64,000 nucleotides of DNA from Bacteroidota bacterium (GCA_038746285.1 JBCDKT010000018.1:1-64000); one strand, 5' to 3'. Numbered from the stretch's first letter, positions 9,105 to 18,201 are shown. A program made the numbers and translations. Notes: generated by a model not told the origin, from the letters alone.

Positions 9105-10706
9105 ATGGCTCGCTTTGCTACGCTCGCGCTCCTCCTCATCCTCTCCGCGCCCGTCCTCGCCCAGACACCTGGGAACTGCGCGCCCGGCACCGCTTCTGCC
9201 GACCTCGACATCAGCGACGTGCGCGCGACGCTGATGACCAACGGCAACTTGTTTTACGGGGAGACGGAGGACGGCTTCGTCCAAAACGCTTACGTCGTCC
9301 CGAAGGAGTCGACGGGCACCACAGCGATCTTCGCTGCCAACCTCTGGGTAGGCGGCCTGGTCGAGGACGACTTGCGCGTTGCGGCGGCGACGTTCGTGGA
9401 CTTCGAGTTCTGGCCCGGCCCGCTCGGCGACGATGCCACGCTCCCCGATCCCGACGACTGCTCGGCCTTCGACCGCATCTGGGTTGTGAGCACGCTCGAC
9501 GTAGCCGCCTACGACGACACGGGCGTCGCCACAGCCGACCTCGCCGAGTGGCCGGTCGAACTCGGGGCCGAGGTGGTAGACGGCGACGGGATCGAGGGCA
9601 ACTACGACCTCGCCGGCGGCGACCGGCCGCGCATCTACGGGAGCCAGACCGCGTTCTGGGTGATGAACGACGTCGGCAACGAGCACGTCCGCACCGGCTC
9701 CGATCCCATCGGCCTGGAGATGCAGGTCACCGCGTTCGCCGTGTCGAGCACGGACGACGCCTTCAATCAGGCGACCTTCTACCGCGTCCGACTCGTCAAC
9801 CGCAACACGCTCGCGCTCGAAGACGCCCGCTTCTCCATCTTCGCCGACACCGATCTCGGCGATACAAGCGATGAATACGAGGGGGTGGACACGACGCGGG
9901 GGCTGGGCTACTACTATAACGCGTCCGAGACCGATTCTCGTTACGGCGTCCCGCCCGCTGCTGGGTTTGACTTCCTCGGCGACGGCCTCAGCGCCACGCG
10001 CTACGCCATTAACAGTGGGTTCTCTCCCACGAACGATCCCAGGACCAAAGAGCAGATCTACAACGCGCAACTCGGCCTGTGGAACGACGGCACGCCGCAG
10101 ACTGCCCTCGGCGACGGGTACAAAACCGGTGGTCCAGAGACAGTCTGGGCCTTTGCCGGCGACCCCGTGACCGCGACGTGCTGGAGCAACACGAACAACT
10201 GCGCAGGCGAGGCCAACCTTGCGGGTAACCACCGCCTCATCCCGACCGCTCCTGCGTTCTCGCTCCAGCCCGGCGAGGCCCGCACCTTCGACGTGGCCTT
10301 CCTCTTCGCGCAGGGCTCCAGCAACCTCGACTCGGTCACCGAACTGCGCGCTGCGAGCGACCGCGTCCAAGACGCCTACGACGACGGCTCGCTCTTCGAC
10401 ACGCGCTTCCCGGTAGCAAGCGAAGACGATACCACGAGCCCCACAGCGAGCCGACTCGGCACGCTCTACCCGAACCCCTTCAGCGCCTCAGCGACGGTGC
10501 CGTTCGAACTCGGCGAGGCGGGGCCCGCTCGGCTCTCGGTCGTGGACGTGCTCGGGCGTGAGGTGGCGGTGCTGCACGAGGGCGCGCTGGCGGCGGGCGC
10601 GCACCGCGCCGTGCTCAGCGGGTCGCGCCTGGCGTCGGGGGTGTACCTCGTGGTACTGGAGGCGGGCGGGCGGCGGCAGGCGGCAGAAGTGCTCAGGATG
10701 CGATAG
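9105..10706 (+). CDS. Secreted protein with type IX-style sorting domain (paralogue 1)
   Basis: The 533-aa product begins with a signal peptide (MARFATLALLLILSAPVLAQ). A ~400-residue extracellular part of unknown function follows, with segments such as IWVGGLVEDDLR-like NLWVGGLVEDDL, DFEFWPGPLGDD and GSQTAFWVMNDVGNEH. It ends with a C-terminal sorting domain (TLYPNPF, LGREVAVLHEG, SGVYLVVLEAGG). That domain is recognised by the type IX secretion system in Bacteroidota relatives. ATG 9105 is chosen over an upstream in-frame GTG at 9051 because it starts the signal peptide. A paralogue follows after 28 bp. Confidence 0.85.
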   Translation: MARFATLALLLILSAPVLAQTPGNCAPGTASADLDISDVRATLMTNGNLFYGETEDGFVQNAYVVPKESTGTTAIFAANLWVGGLVEDDLRVAAATFVDFEFWPGPLGDDATLPDPDDCSAFDRIWVVSTLDVAAYDDTGVATADLAEWPVELGAEVVDGDGIEGNYDLAGGDRPRIYGSQTAFWVMNDVGNEHVRTGSDPIGLEMQVTAFAVSSTDDAFNQATFYRVRLVNRNTLALEDARFSIFADTDLGDTSDEYEGVDTTRGLGYYYNASETDSRYGVPPAAGFDFLGDGLSATRYAINSGFSPTNDPRTKEQIYNAQLGLWNDGTPQTALGDGYKTGGPETVWAFAGDPVTATCWSNTNNCAGEANLAGNHRLIPTAPAFSLQPGEARTFDVAFLFAQGSSNLDSVTELRAASDRVQDAYDDGSLFDTRFPVASEDDTTSPTASRLGTLYPNPFSASATVPFELGEAGPARLSVVDVLGREVAVLHEGALAAGAHRAVLSGSRLASGVYLVVLEAGGRRQAAEVLRMR

Positions 10707-10734
10707 CTTTTTCTCCTGCTCAATCCACACCGCG

Positions 10735-13479
10735 ATGCTCCGGCACCTTGTTCTCGCGCTGGCATTTCTCCTTGCCGTCCCGGCCCTTGCTCAGGTGCCG
10801 GGCACCTGCGCCCTCGGCACTGCAGAGCGAGCGCTCGACGTCAGCCGCGTCTACGCCAGGCTCTTCAACACGGGTAGTCTCTTCTTCGGCAGCTCGACCA
10901 CCAACGGCACTGGCTACATCGTCCCGATCCAGGCAGCAGCGTCTCCGGTCTTCGCCGCCGGGATCTGGGTGGGCGGCCTCGTCGGCGGCGACCTCCGCGT
11001 GGCAGGTGCGCGCTACGAAGACTTCGAGTTCTGGCCCGGACCGCTCGACGACGAAGCGACGCTCCCCGACCCCGATGACTGCTCGGCCTTCGACCGCATC
11101 TGGCTTGTCAGCGCCGGAGACCTCGCCCGCTACGAGGCCACCGGCGAGGCAACGGATGACCTCGCGGCATGGCCCGTCGGCCTGGGAGCCGAGACCGTGG
11201 ACGCGGGCGGCAACCCGGTGGTGCCGACGAGCCGGGAGCAGATCGTGGACCTCGCGGCCGGCGAGCGGCCGGTCGTCTTCGGGAGCCAGACAGCGTTCTG
11301 GGTGATGAACGACGTGGGCAACGTCCACCTGTCCTCGCAGACCGAGCCGATTGGGCTGGAGGTGCAGGCGACGGCGTTCGCCGTAGCGAGCCGGGAGGCC
11401 GTGCTGGACCGGGCGACGTTCTACCGTTACCGGCTCGTTAACCGCAACGCGCTGCCGTTTGAAGAGGCTCGCTTCGGGTTCTGGCAGGACCCCGACCTCG
11501 GCGACGCAAGCGACGACTTCGCAGGGGTGGACACAACGCGCAGCCTCGGTTTCGTCTACAACGCTGATGCGTTCGACGAACCCCCGTTTGGCTACGGTGA
11601 GCAGCCGCCCGCCTTCGGCGTAGACTTCCTGGACGGCCTCGAGGTCTTTAGCTCGTGCGGGAACGTCAGTCCGTTCGACCCGCCGCTGTCAGGATTTGGC
11701 AGTTATAACTGCCTGCGTGGTTTGTGGCGCGACGGCACGCCGATCACCGAAAACGGCACCGGCTATATGACCGACGGGCCTGTTACCACCTTTGCCTATC
11801 CCGGCGATCCGGTGACGCAGCAGTTTTGGAGCGAAGAAAACTCCGGGATTGACCGTCCGACTGGGGGCGACCGCCGCTCTATCTCGGCCTCGCCCGCCTT
11901 CACGCTCGCTCCGGGCGAAACCAGAGACTTCCACCTCGCCCTCGTCTTCGGTCAGGGCACGGACCGGCTCGACTCCGTCACCGAACTGCGCACTGCGTCC
12001 GACCTCGTCCAGGCCGCCTACAACGACGGTTCGCTCTTCGATACCGTCCTCCCCGACTCGCCCGTCGTGCTCGCGGCCCCTCGGCTCATCGGCCCGGAGG
12101 ACGGCGCGACGGTGGTGGACGTGAGCCCTCGCCTCGCATGGGGCGCCGTCGCCGGAGCCGTCTACTACCGCGTCGAGCTCAGCCGCAGTCCTGACTTCGC
12201 CGAGCGCGAGGTGATCTTCACGACCGAGCCGGGTGCCGCGGTACCGCTGAATCTGCTCTCCTTGAACGCCTTGACGGGCTACGTCTGGCGCGTGCGCGCC
12301 GGAGACGCCGCCGACGGCATCAGCCCGTTTTCCGAGACGCGCTCGTTCGAGTTCTACCGCTACCTCTTCGACGACTTCGGCCGTGGCGTTGGCATCATCG
12401 AGACGGCGAGCCCAAACACCGAGGTCTGTCCCGACGCGGACGATCCCGGCTGCGCCGCCGGCTACCCCGGCAACACCGTCTGGCTCAGTCCCAACGCGAG
12501 CGCCGACTACGTCGTCACCAATTCCGACAACGACCTCTTCGACCTCCTCCAGAACGGTGACACCATCGACGGCGACAACTTCGAGATGCGTTTCATGGAC
12601 GCCTGCGCCTCGGCAGGGGCCTGCCTCGGGATCTACGCTGGCGCAGCGCCTGCCGGCAACGACCTGATCGTGAGCGTGCCGTTCGAGCTGTGGAACACAG
12701 GGGCGAAGGAAAATGGCGAGACCCCGGTGCGCATGATCCCCATCGTCCGGCCGCTTAGGGACACGGAGCTTTCCGCCGACTGGGCCGACACGTTCCCCGG
12801 CGTCCAGGATGTCGTGGTGGACGGCGAGGAGCTAGAGCCTCCTGTGACGCACCGTGTACTTGGGATGATGCCGGACCGGGAGACCGGTTATGCGCTCTTC
12901 GAGGCCGCCGCGAATGGCTTCGGCGGGCCGGGCGCGACCTACGACCCCGAGGCCGACGGCGACACGCAGGAAGACATCTACACCGATCCCTTCACGGGAG
13001 CCACCTCGCCCTGCCGGAGCCAGAACTACTACGTCGACTTCTGCTACCGCGACGGCAACGATCGCTTCGTCGCTCCGCTCGGCGGCCTCGACGGAATACA
13101 GCTTGCCGACCTCGCGGGCGACGGCAGCACACCGCCCGCCGGCACCGTGATCCGCTTCGACGCCAACGAGCGCCTCCTCCCCGTCGACGCCGAGGACGAC
13201 GTCCCAGCGCAGCCAGCGGCCTTCGCGCTCGGCGCGGCCTACCCGAACCCGTTCCGGTCGTCGGCGACGGTGCCGTTCGAACTCGGCGAGGCAGGGCGGG
13301 TCCGGCTGGCGGTGCTCGACGTGCTCGGGCGCGAGGTGGCGGTGCTGCACGAGGGCGTGCTGGCGGCGGGCGCGCACCGCGCCACACTCGACGGGTCGCG
13401 CCTGGCGTCGGGGGTGTACCTCGTCGTGCTGGAGGCCGGCGGGCAGCGGCAAGCCACGCGGGTGCTGCTCCTGCGCTAG
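10735..13479 (+). CDS. Secreted protein with type IX-style sorting domain (paralogue 2)
   Basis: The 914-aa product is a longer tandem paralogue of the preceding protein. Signal peptide MLRHLVLALAFLLAVPALAQ is followed by the same unknown ~420-residue domain (IWVGGLVGGDLR, DFEFWPGPLDDE, GSQTAFWVMNDVGNVH). Next come a fibronectin-III-like module around residues 460-545 (RLIGPEDGATV ... YRVELSRSPDF), a further unknown region and a sorting domain nearly identical to that of paralogue 1. It ends in TAG within a CTAG shared with the convergent topoisomerase stop. Function unknown; cell-surface or secreted location inferred. Confidence 0.85.
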   Translation: MLRHLVLALAFLLAVPALAQVPGTCALGTAERALDVSRVYARLFNTGSLFFGSSTTNGTGYIVPIQAAASPVFAAGIWVGGLVGGDLRVAGARYEDFEFWPGPLDDEATLPDPDDCSAFDRIWLVSAGDLARYEATGEATDDLAAWPVGLGAETVDAGGNPVVPTSREQIVDLAAGERPVVFGSQTAFWVMNDVGNVHLSSQTEPIGLEVQATAFAVASREAVLDRATFYRYRLVNRNALPFEEARFGFWQDPDLGDASDDFAGVDTTRSLGFVYNADAFDEPPFGYGEQPPAFGVDFLDGLEVFSSCGNVSPFDPPLSGFGSYNCLRGLWRDGTPITENGTGYMTDGPVTTFAYPGDPVTQQFWSEENSGIDRPTGGDRRSISASPAFTLAPGETRDFHLALVFGQGTDRLDSVTELRTASDLVQAAYNDGSLFDTVLPDSPVVLAAPRLIGPEDGATVVDVSPRLAWGAVAGAVYYRVELSRSPDFAEREVIFTTEPGAAVPLNLLSLNALTGYVWRVRAGDAADGISPFSETRSFEFYRYLFDDFGRGVGIIETASPNTEVCPDADDPGCAAGYPGNTVWLSPNASADYVVTNSDNDLFDLLQNGDTIDGDNFEMRFMDACASAGACLGIYAGAAPAGNDLIVSVPFELWNTGAKENGETPVRMIPIVRPLRDTELSADWADTFPGVQDVVVDGEELEPPVTHRVLGMMPDRETGYALFEAAANGFGGPGATYDPEADGDTQEDIYTDPFTGATSPCRSQNYYVDFCYRDGNDRFVAPLGGLDGIQLADLAGDGSTPPAGTVIRFDANERLLPVDAEDDVPAQPAAFALGAAYPNPFRSSATVPFELGEAGRVRLAVLDVLGREVAVLHEGVLAAGAHRATLDGSRLASGVYLVVLEAGGQRQATRVLLLR

Positions 13480-14549
13480 TCGCCGAGCCGGTCGCGCAGC
13501 ACGGCGAGCACGGCGGCCTCCTCCGGCTCCAGCCCGGCGGGGGTGTTGCCCGCGTTCCGGCGCTTCATCGCAGGCAGGAGCATGCCGTCGCAGTAGGCCG
13601 CCGCGATGTCGGGGTGGACGTAGTACTTCCGGCTCACGGCGACCGTGTTGCCCAGCCCCTCAGCGACCTCCTTGACCACGTCGGCGCAGTACCGGTCGGC
13701 CGTCGCCTCGTCCTCGGCCTCGCCCCGGGCGCGGAGCGCTTTGGCGGCGAGCACCGTCCCGCCCCAGGTCCGAAAGTCCTTCGCGGTGAAGTCCTCGCCC
13801 GTCGTCTCCTTCAGCCACGCGTTCACATCGCCCGAGCCGATTGCGGCCTTGCCGCTGTCGGTATAGTACTGGAAGAGGGTGTAGCCCGGAATGTCGCGGC
13901 ATGCCTTGACGAGCCGGGCGAGGCGTTTGTCGCGGAGCGCGACCTCCTGCTCCTTGCCGCTCTTGCCGACGAACGAGAACCGCACCTCGGACCCGTCGAA
14001 GTCGACGTGGCGGTCGCGGAGCGTGGTCAGGCCGTAGGAGGCATTGGCCTCAGCGTACTCGGGGTTGCCGATGCGGATGAGGGTCTGGTCGAGGAGGCGA
14101 ACGGCAAGCGCGAGGACCTTGTCGCGGCCGAGGTCGCGCTTGCCCAGGTCGTGCTCGGCGCGGTGGCGGACGGCCGGAAGCGCCCCGCCGAACGGGATCA
14201 TGCGGTTGAACTTGACGCGGCTGCGGACCTCGGCCCAGCGGGCGTGGTAGCGGTACTGCTTGCGGCCCTGCTCGTCGCGCCCCGTCGCCTGGAGGTGGCC
14301 GCTCGGGCAGGCGCAGATCCACACGTCGCTCCACGCCGGCGGGATCACGAGGGATTCGACGCGGTCGCGGTCGGCGTCTGAGATCGCCTCGCCGTCGGGG
14401 TCGTGGTACGAGAAGCCCGTGCCCCGGCGGCGGCGCCTCAGCCCCGGCTCGCGGTCGGTGACATAGACCAACCCGGCGACCTCGGCCGTGTCGTGGGGGT
14501 CCGTCGAGAGCAGCGGCGAGCCGTTGCCGGTATCGGAGGAGCGAGCCAT
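13476..14549 (-). CDS. DNA topoisomerase IB (poxvirus-like)
   Basis: The 357-aa protein matches bacterial/poxviral type IB topoisomerases, which relax supercoils by forming a 3'-phosphotyrosyl intermediate. Visible are the N-terminal IPPAWSDVWICACPSGHLQATGRD segment, KFNRMIPFG, the active-site region VRLLDQTLIRIGNPEYA with its Arg, FVGKSGKEQ with the catalytic Lys, DFRTWGGTVLAA, and the C-terminal VSRKYYVHPDI containing the nucleophilic Tyr near residue 315. Length is typical. It converges on the secreted paralogue 2 with a shared CTAG stop. Confidence 0.93.
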   Translation of the reverse strand: MARSSDTGNGSPLLSTDPHDTAEVAGLVYVTDREPGLRRRRRGTGFSYHDPDGEAISDADRDRVESLVIPPAWSDVWICACPSGHLQATGRDEQGRKQYRYHARWAEVRSRVKFNRMIPFGGALPAVRHRAEHDLGKRDLGRDKVLALAVRLLDQTLIRIGNPEYAEANASYGLTTLRDRHVDFDGSEVRFSFVGKSGKEQEVALRDKRLARLVKACRDIPGYTLFQYYTDSGKAAIGSGDVNAWLKETTGEDFTAKDFRTWGGTVLAAKALRARGEAEDEATADRYCADVVKEVAEGLGNTVAVSRKYYVHPDIAAAYCDGMLLPAMKRRNAGNTPAGLEPEEAAVLAVLRDRLGD

Positions 14550-14686
14550 GTGGGAAAGGAGAAGGGGCCCGTTGTAGGCCGAGCGCGCGGCGGAGGTTTC
14601 GGCCCATCTTCACCGCATCACCCCGGACCTGCACCGCACGGATGCGTGTTCTTCGCTAGACTACGTCTTACACCTCCCTCGCCCGT

Positions 14687-15115
14687 ATGCCCCTGCCTCC
14701 CAAGCTCCAGACCTTCGTCGACGAACTCGGCTCGCTCGACGACAAGATGCTACGCTACACCCTCCTGCTCGACTACGCCGACGCCCTCGGCGACTACCCG
14801 GCCGAGGGCAAGGTGGACACCTACCTCGTCCCCGGCTGCGTCTCCCGCGTCTGGCTCGACGCCCGGCACCACGACGGGGTGATGCACTACCGCGCCGCCG
14901 CCGAAGGCCAGATCGCCGAGGGCATGGTGGCGATGCTCGTCAACGGGCTCCACGGCGAGACGCCCGAGGCGGTCGTCGCCGTCGACCCGTCGTTCATCCG
15001 CGAGGCGGGGCTGAGCGAGAGCCTGACGCCGGCCCGGCAGGGCGGCCTCGCCTCGATGCTGAAGCGGATGCAGCAGGCCGCCCGCCAGCACGTCGGGACA
15101 GCGGACAGAGGATAA
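14687..15115 (+). CDS. sufE: SufE family sulfur acceptor
   Basis: This 142-aa protein matches SufE, which takes persulfide sulfur from the cysteine desulfurase SufS for Fe-S cluster assembly. The acceptor cysteine is C51 in LVPGCVSRVWL. The downstream motifs EGMVAMLVNGLHGETPE and the C-terminal LTPARQGGLASMLKRMQ also match the family. No suf genes adjoin it, so its SufS partner must be elsewhere. The ATG at 14687 gives the usual N-terminus. Confidence 0.93.
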   Translation: MPLPPKLQTFVDELGSLDDKMLRYTLLLDYADALGDYPAEGKVDTYLVPGCVSRVWLDARHHDGVMHYRAAAEGQIAEGMVAMLVNGLHGETPEAVVAVDPSFIREAGLSESLTPARQGGLASMLKRMQQAARQHVGTADRG

Positions 15116-15125
15116 AGACTACGGC

Positions 15126-15171
15126 GTGGGAGGAATGGAAGGAACGGGAGGAATGGCTGAAGTGGGAGGCA
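15126..15171. repeat. Purine-rich left arm of cassette A
   Basis: This short G/A-rich stretch contains GGCGTGGGAGGAATGGA (from 15123), repeated exactly at 18088-18104, with its last 14 bases also at 32754-32767. In all three places it stands just before the same promoter-like core, so it marks a dispersed element rather than chance low complexity. Confidence 0.6.
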
Positions 15172-15178
15172 GGACGCG

Positions 15179-15211
15179 CTGGCGCGAAGCGCGACGGCCT
15201 TCGTAATTTTC
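15179..15211 (+). promoter_or_regulatory. Cassette A promoter core before cysS
   Basis: CTG at 15179-15181, exactly 22 bases, then TAATTTTC at 15204-15211. This fits a Bacteroidota-type -33/-7 promoter. The spacer contains GCGCGAAGCGCGACGG, which recurs in cassettes B, C and E. The core is followed directly by the tandem-repeat leader of cysS. Promoter activity is inferred from pattern only. Confidence 0.6.
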
Positions 15212-15224
15212 GTGTCTTTTCTTG

Positions 15225-15322
15225 ACTCTCCCCACTCTCCCCACTCTCCCCACTCTCCCCACTCTCCCCACTCTCCCCACTCTCCCCACTCTCCCCACTC
15301 TCCCCACTCTCCCCACTCTCCC
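15225..15322 (+). repeat. Tandem (ACTCTCCCC) x10.9 array abutting cysS start
   Basis: Ten perfect 9-bp units plus an 8-base partial unit run right up to the GTG of cysS. The complementary strand reads as runs of GGGG separated by 5 bases, a canonical G-quadruplex-forming pattern. The 9-bp unit keeps an open frame of His-Ser-Pro repeats into cysS from an upstream ATG (15212). Copy number is probably variable between strains. Confidence 0.9.
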
Positions 15323-16876
15323 GTGCCCACCCTCCGCCTCACCAACACCCTCACGCGGGAAACCGAAGAGGTGACGCCCGCGCAGGCGGACGCCGACGGG
15401 ACGCCGCTGCTCCGGGTCTACGGGTGCGGCCCGACAGTTTACTCGTACGCCCACATCGGCAACTTCCGCTCGTTCCTGACGACGGACCTGCTGCTGCGCA
15501 CCGCCCGCGCCCTCGGCTGGAAAACACGCTACGTCTCGAACGTCACCGACGTGGGCCACCTCACCGGCGACGACCTCGCCGACGCCGACGGCACCGACAA
15601 GATGGCGAAGGCGCTGGAGCGCGAGGGCGCGCGCTTCGCCAACATCTTCGACCTCGCCCGCCACTACACCGACGCCCTCCTCGACGACTGGCGGGCGCTG
15701 AACCTCCTGGAGCCCGACGTCCGCCCCCGCGCCACCGAGCACGTCACCGAGCAGATCGAGGCCGTCGAGCAGCTCGTCGCCGCCGGGCACGCCTACGAGA
15801 CCGACGACGGGGTCTACTTCCACGTCCCGAGCTTCCCCGACTACGGCAAGCTCTCCGGCAACCGCGACGCCGAGAGCCTCGCCACCGGTGCCGCCGCCGA
15901 GTCCCGCGAGGTCGTAACCGACGACGCCAAGCGCGACCCGCGCGACTTCGCCCTCTGGAAGAAGGACCCGGGCCACCTCATGCAGTGGTACAGCCCGTTC
16001 GCCGAGGGTGCGGCCGGAGGCCGAGGCTTTCCTGGCTGGCACATCGAGTGCTCGGTCATGGCGCGGCACTACCTCGGCGACGCCATCGACGTGCACACGG
16101 GCGGCGAGGACCTCATCTTCCCGCACCACGAGTGCGAGATCGCCCAGGCCGAGAGCCTCAGCGGCGAGCCCTTCGCCCGCGTCTGGCTCCACACCCGGTT
16201 CCTCCAGGTCGAGGGCGAGCGGATGTCGAAGTCGAGCGGCAACTTCTTCACCGTGCGCGACCTCGTCGGGGAGCGGGGCCTCGACCCGCTCGCGGTGCGC
16301 TACGCGCTCATCTCAGGGCACTACCGCAAGCCGTTCAACTTCACTGAGAAGAACCTCCAGGATGCTCAGAAGAACAGGGCGCGCTACGTAGAAGCAGCAG
16401 AGATAGTCCAAAAGGCTCTTGATGCTGAAGCTGAGAATCCAACAGAGCCACCTCCAAGCGGAACGCTACCTCTCAAGCTAGAACTTGATGTAGCATACAA
16501 CGACGCTCTAGGAGCAATGGCGGACAACCTGAATACACCTAGAGCGCTGGCTGCTGGCTTGACCGGCGTTAGTCGCATTTTAGCCTTCGCCCGAGGGTAT
16601 AAGCATTTCGGGTCGCAGGTGCAGCACGCCAAGTCGTTTCTCGATGACATCAACGCTTTGCTGGGGATCGTCTACCCCGAAGATCCAACTGATGATTTCG
16701 CAGATGAGGACCCGCTCGCGGCGCAGGTCGAAGCGCTCCTCGCCGAGCGAGCCGAGGTCCGCGCCGCCAAAGACTGGCCCCGCGCCGACGCGATCCGCGA
16801 CGAACTCGACGCGCTCGGGGTCGAGGTGATGGACTCGGCCCAGGGCACGACGTGGCGAAAGAAGGCGGGGGCGTGA
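15323..16876 (+). CDS. cysS: Cysteinyl-tRNA synthetase
   Basis: The 517-aa class I synthetase charges tRNA-Cys. Motifs include GCGPTVYSYAHIGN (HIGH-like, with the zinc-ligand Cys), GWHIECSVMA, GGEDLIFPHHECEIAQ, and KMSKS-like ERMSKSSGNFFT, followed by the helical C-terminal anticodon domain. GTG 15323 gives the normal N-terminus (VPTLRLTNTLTRE); an in-frame ATG at 15212 would add a repeat-encoded His-Ser-Pro extension. Codons between roughly 16340 and 16715 are markedly AT-richer (GTA, CTA, AGA, ATA, TTA) than the rest of the gene, which suggests a mosaic allele. Confidence 0.97.
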   Translation: MPTLRLTNTLTRETEEVTPAQADADGTPLLRVYGCGPTVYSYAHIGNFRSFLTTDLLLRTARALGWKTRYVSNVTDVGHLTGDDLADADGTDKMAKALEREGARFANIFDLARHYTDALLDDWRALNLLEPDVRPRATEHVTEQIEAVEQLVAAGHAYETDDGVYFHVPSFPDYGKLSGNRDAESLATGAAAESREVVTDDAKRDPRDFALWKKDPGHLMQWYSPFAEGAAGGRGFPGWHIECSVMARHYLGDAIDVHTGGEDLIFPHHECEIAQAESLSGEPFARVWLHTRFLQVEGERMSKSSGNFFTVRDLVGERGLDPLAVRYALISGHYRKPFNFTEKNLQDAQKNRARYVEAAEIVQKALDAEAENPTEPPPSGTLPLKLELDVAYNDALGAMADNLNTPRALAAGLTGVSRILAFARGYKHFGSQVQHAKSFLDDINALLGIVYPEDPTDDFADEDPLAAQVEALLAERAEVRAAKDWPRADAIRDELDALGVEVMDSAQGTTWRKKAGA

Positions 16877-16996
16877 TGGCTAAAGCTCCCCTGTCTTGCT
16901 CGCAAACACTCGCTCGGCCGCTGCCGACGCCGACCAGTCCTGGCCGCTGCCGCCACGCCGGGCCTCGACTCTCGAAACGCTGAAGCAATCCTCAAC

Positions 16997-17028
<32 letters not shown>

Positions 17029-17036
17029 TTTCCGTG

Positions 17037-18065
17037 ATGGCTGAGCAGTCTCGCATCCCGAACCTGAAACCTGACATCGTCCACCGGCCGCGCCGCCTGC
17101 GCCAGACGGCGGCGCTCCGCCGGATGGTGCGCGAGACACGCCTCTCGGTCGACGACCTCGTCATGCCGCTCTTCGTGGTCGAGGGCGAGGGCGTGCGCGA
17201 GGCCATCGACGCGATGCCCGGCCAGTACCGGTTCTCCGTCGACCGCCTCGCCGAGGAGGCGGCGTCGGTCCACGACCTCGGCATCCCCGCTGTCGCGCTC
17301 TTCCCCGCGATCTCCGACGACAAGAAGGACCCGGCCGGGAGTGAGGGGCTCAACCAGCAGGGCCTCTTCCCGCGCGCCATCGCCGCCGTCAAGCAGGCTG
17401 CCCCCGACCTCCTCGTGGTCTCCGACGTGGCGCTCGACCCGTACTCGTCGGACGGGCACGACGGGGTCGTCCGCGACGGGGCGATTGCGAACGACGAGAC
17501 GCTGCGGGTTCTGGCCGACATGGCGGTCGTCCAGGCCCAGGCCGGGGCCGACGTGATCGCGCCGAGCGACATGATGGACGGGCGCGTCGGGGCGATCCGC
17601 ACCGCGCTCGACGACGAGGGCTACACGGAGACGGTCATCCTCTCGTACGCGGCCAAGTACGCCTCGTCGTTCTACGGCCCGTTCCGCGCCGCCCTCGACT
17701 CGGCCCCGCGCCAGCGCGACGGCGTGCCGACCGACAAGAAGACCTACCAGATGGACCCGGCCAACGCGGCCGAGGCCCTCCGCGAAGTCGCGCTCGACGT
17801 GGGCGAGGGGGCCGACCTGGTGATGGTCAAGCCCGCGCTCGCCTACCTCGACGTGATCTGGCGCGTCCGCCAGCAGGCCGACGTACCGGTCGCGGCCTAC
17901 CACGTCTCGGGCGAGTACGCCATGCTCCACGCCGCCGCCGAGCGCGGCTGGCTCGACCTCCGCACGGCCGCCCTCGAAGCCACGACCGCCATCCGCCGCG
18001 CCGGGGCCGACCTCATCCTGACCTACTTCGCCAAAGACCTCGCGGGTTGGCTTGGTGAAAGATGA
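17037..18065 (+). CDS. hemB: Delta-aminolevulinic acid dehydratase (porphobilinogen synthase)
   Basis: The 342-aa enzyme condenses two 5-aminolevulinates to porphobilinogen in tetrapyrrole synthesis. The Schiff-base lysines are K207 (YAAKYASSFYGP) and K265 (LVMVKPALAYLD). The metal-binding loop reads SDVALDPYSSDGHDG, without the three cysteines of zinc enzymes, so it is of the cysteine-less, Mg/K-dependent type; SDGH replaces the common SHGH. ATG 17037 is used; a GTG three bases earlier is also possible. Confidence 0.96.
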   Translation: MAEQSRIPNLKPDIVHRPRRLRQTAALRRMVRETRLSVDDLVMPLFVVEGEGVREAIDAMPGQYRFSVDRLAEEAASVHDLGIPAVALFPAISDDKKDPAGSEGLNQQGLFPRAIAAVKQAAPDLLVVSDVALDPYSSDGHDGVVRDGAIANDETLRVLADMAVVQAQAGADVIAPSDMMDGRVGAIRTALDDEGYTETVILSYAAKYASSFYGPFRAALDSAPRQRDGVPTDKKTYQMDPANAAEALREVALDVGEGADLVMVKPALAYLDVIWRVRQQADVPVAAYHVSGEYAMLHAAAERGWLDLRTAALEATTAIRRAGADLILTYFAKDLAGWLGER

Positions 18066-18087
18066 TCGCCTTCGGCGCGTATTAGAT

Positions 18088-18164
18088 GGCGTGGGAGGAA
18101 TGGAGGGATGCACCTTCGGTGCGGAACGGGGAGAATGGGGAGAACGGGCGGAATGGGAAGAAGG
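18088..18164. repeat. Purine-rich left arm of cassette B
   Basis: The arm starts with the 17-mer shared with cassette A (GGCGTGGGAGGAATGGA, 18088-18104) and continues with variations on GGGGAGAATGGGGAGAA. Its GTGGGAGGA word can pair with the pyrimidine stretch TCCTCCCAC just before the next start codon, so the cassette is an imperfect inverted repeat around its promoter core. Confidence 0.55.
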
Positions 18165-18168
18165 GACG

Positions 18169-18201
18169 TTGGCGCGGAGCGCGGTGGTCCCGTTAACTTT
18201 C
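18169..18201 (+). promoter_or_regulatory. Cassette B promoter core
   Basis: TTG at 18169-18171, 22 bases, then TAACTTTC at 18194-18201. The spacer carries GCGCGGAGCGCGGTGG. It matches cassettes A and E at the same spacing and stands 39 bases before the HhH-GPD gene. Confidence 0.65.

Noticed and set aside
15225-15322. Possible CRISPR array
   Set aside because: Units are 9 bp with no spacers; it is a simple tandem repeat. The arrays at 25638 and 33691 were rejected for the same reason.
15119-16192. Minus-strand frame with Gly-Glu-Trp or Gly-Arg-Val repeats
   Set aside because: The repeats are the reverse complement of the ACTCTCCCC array and the remainder is antisense to cysS.
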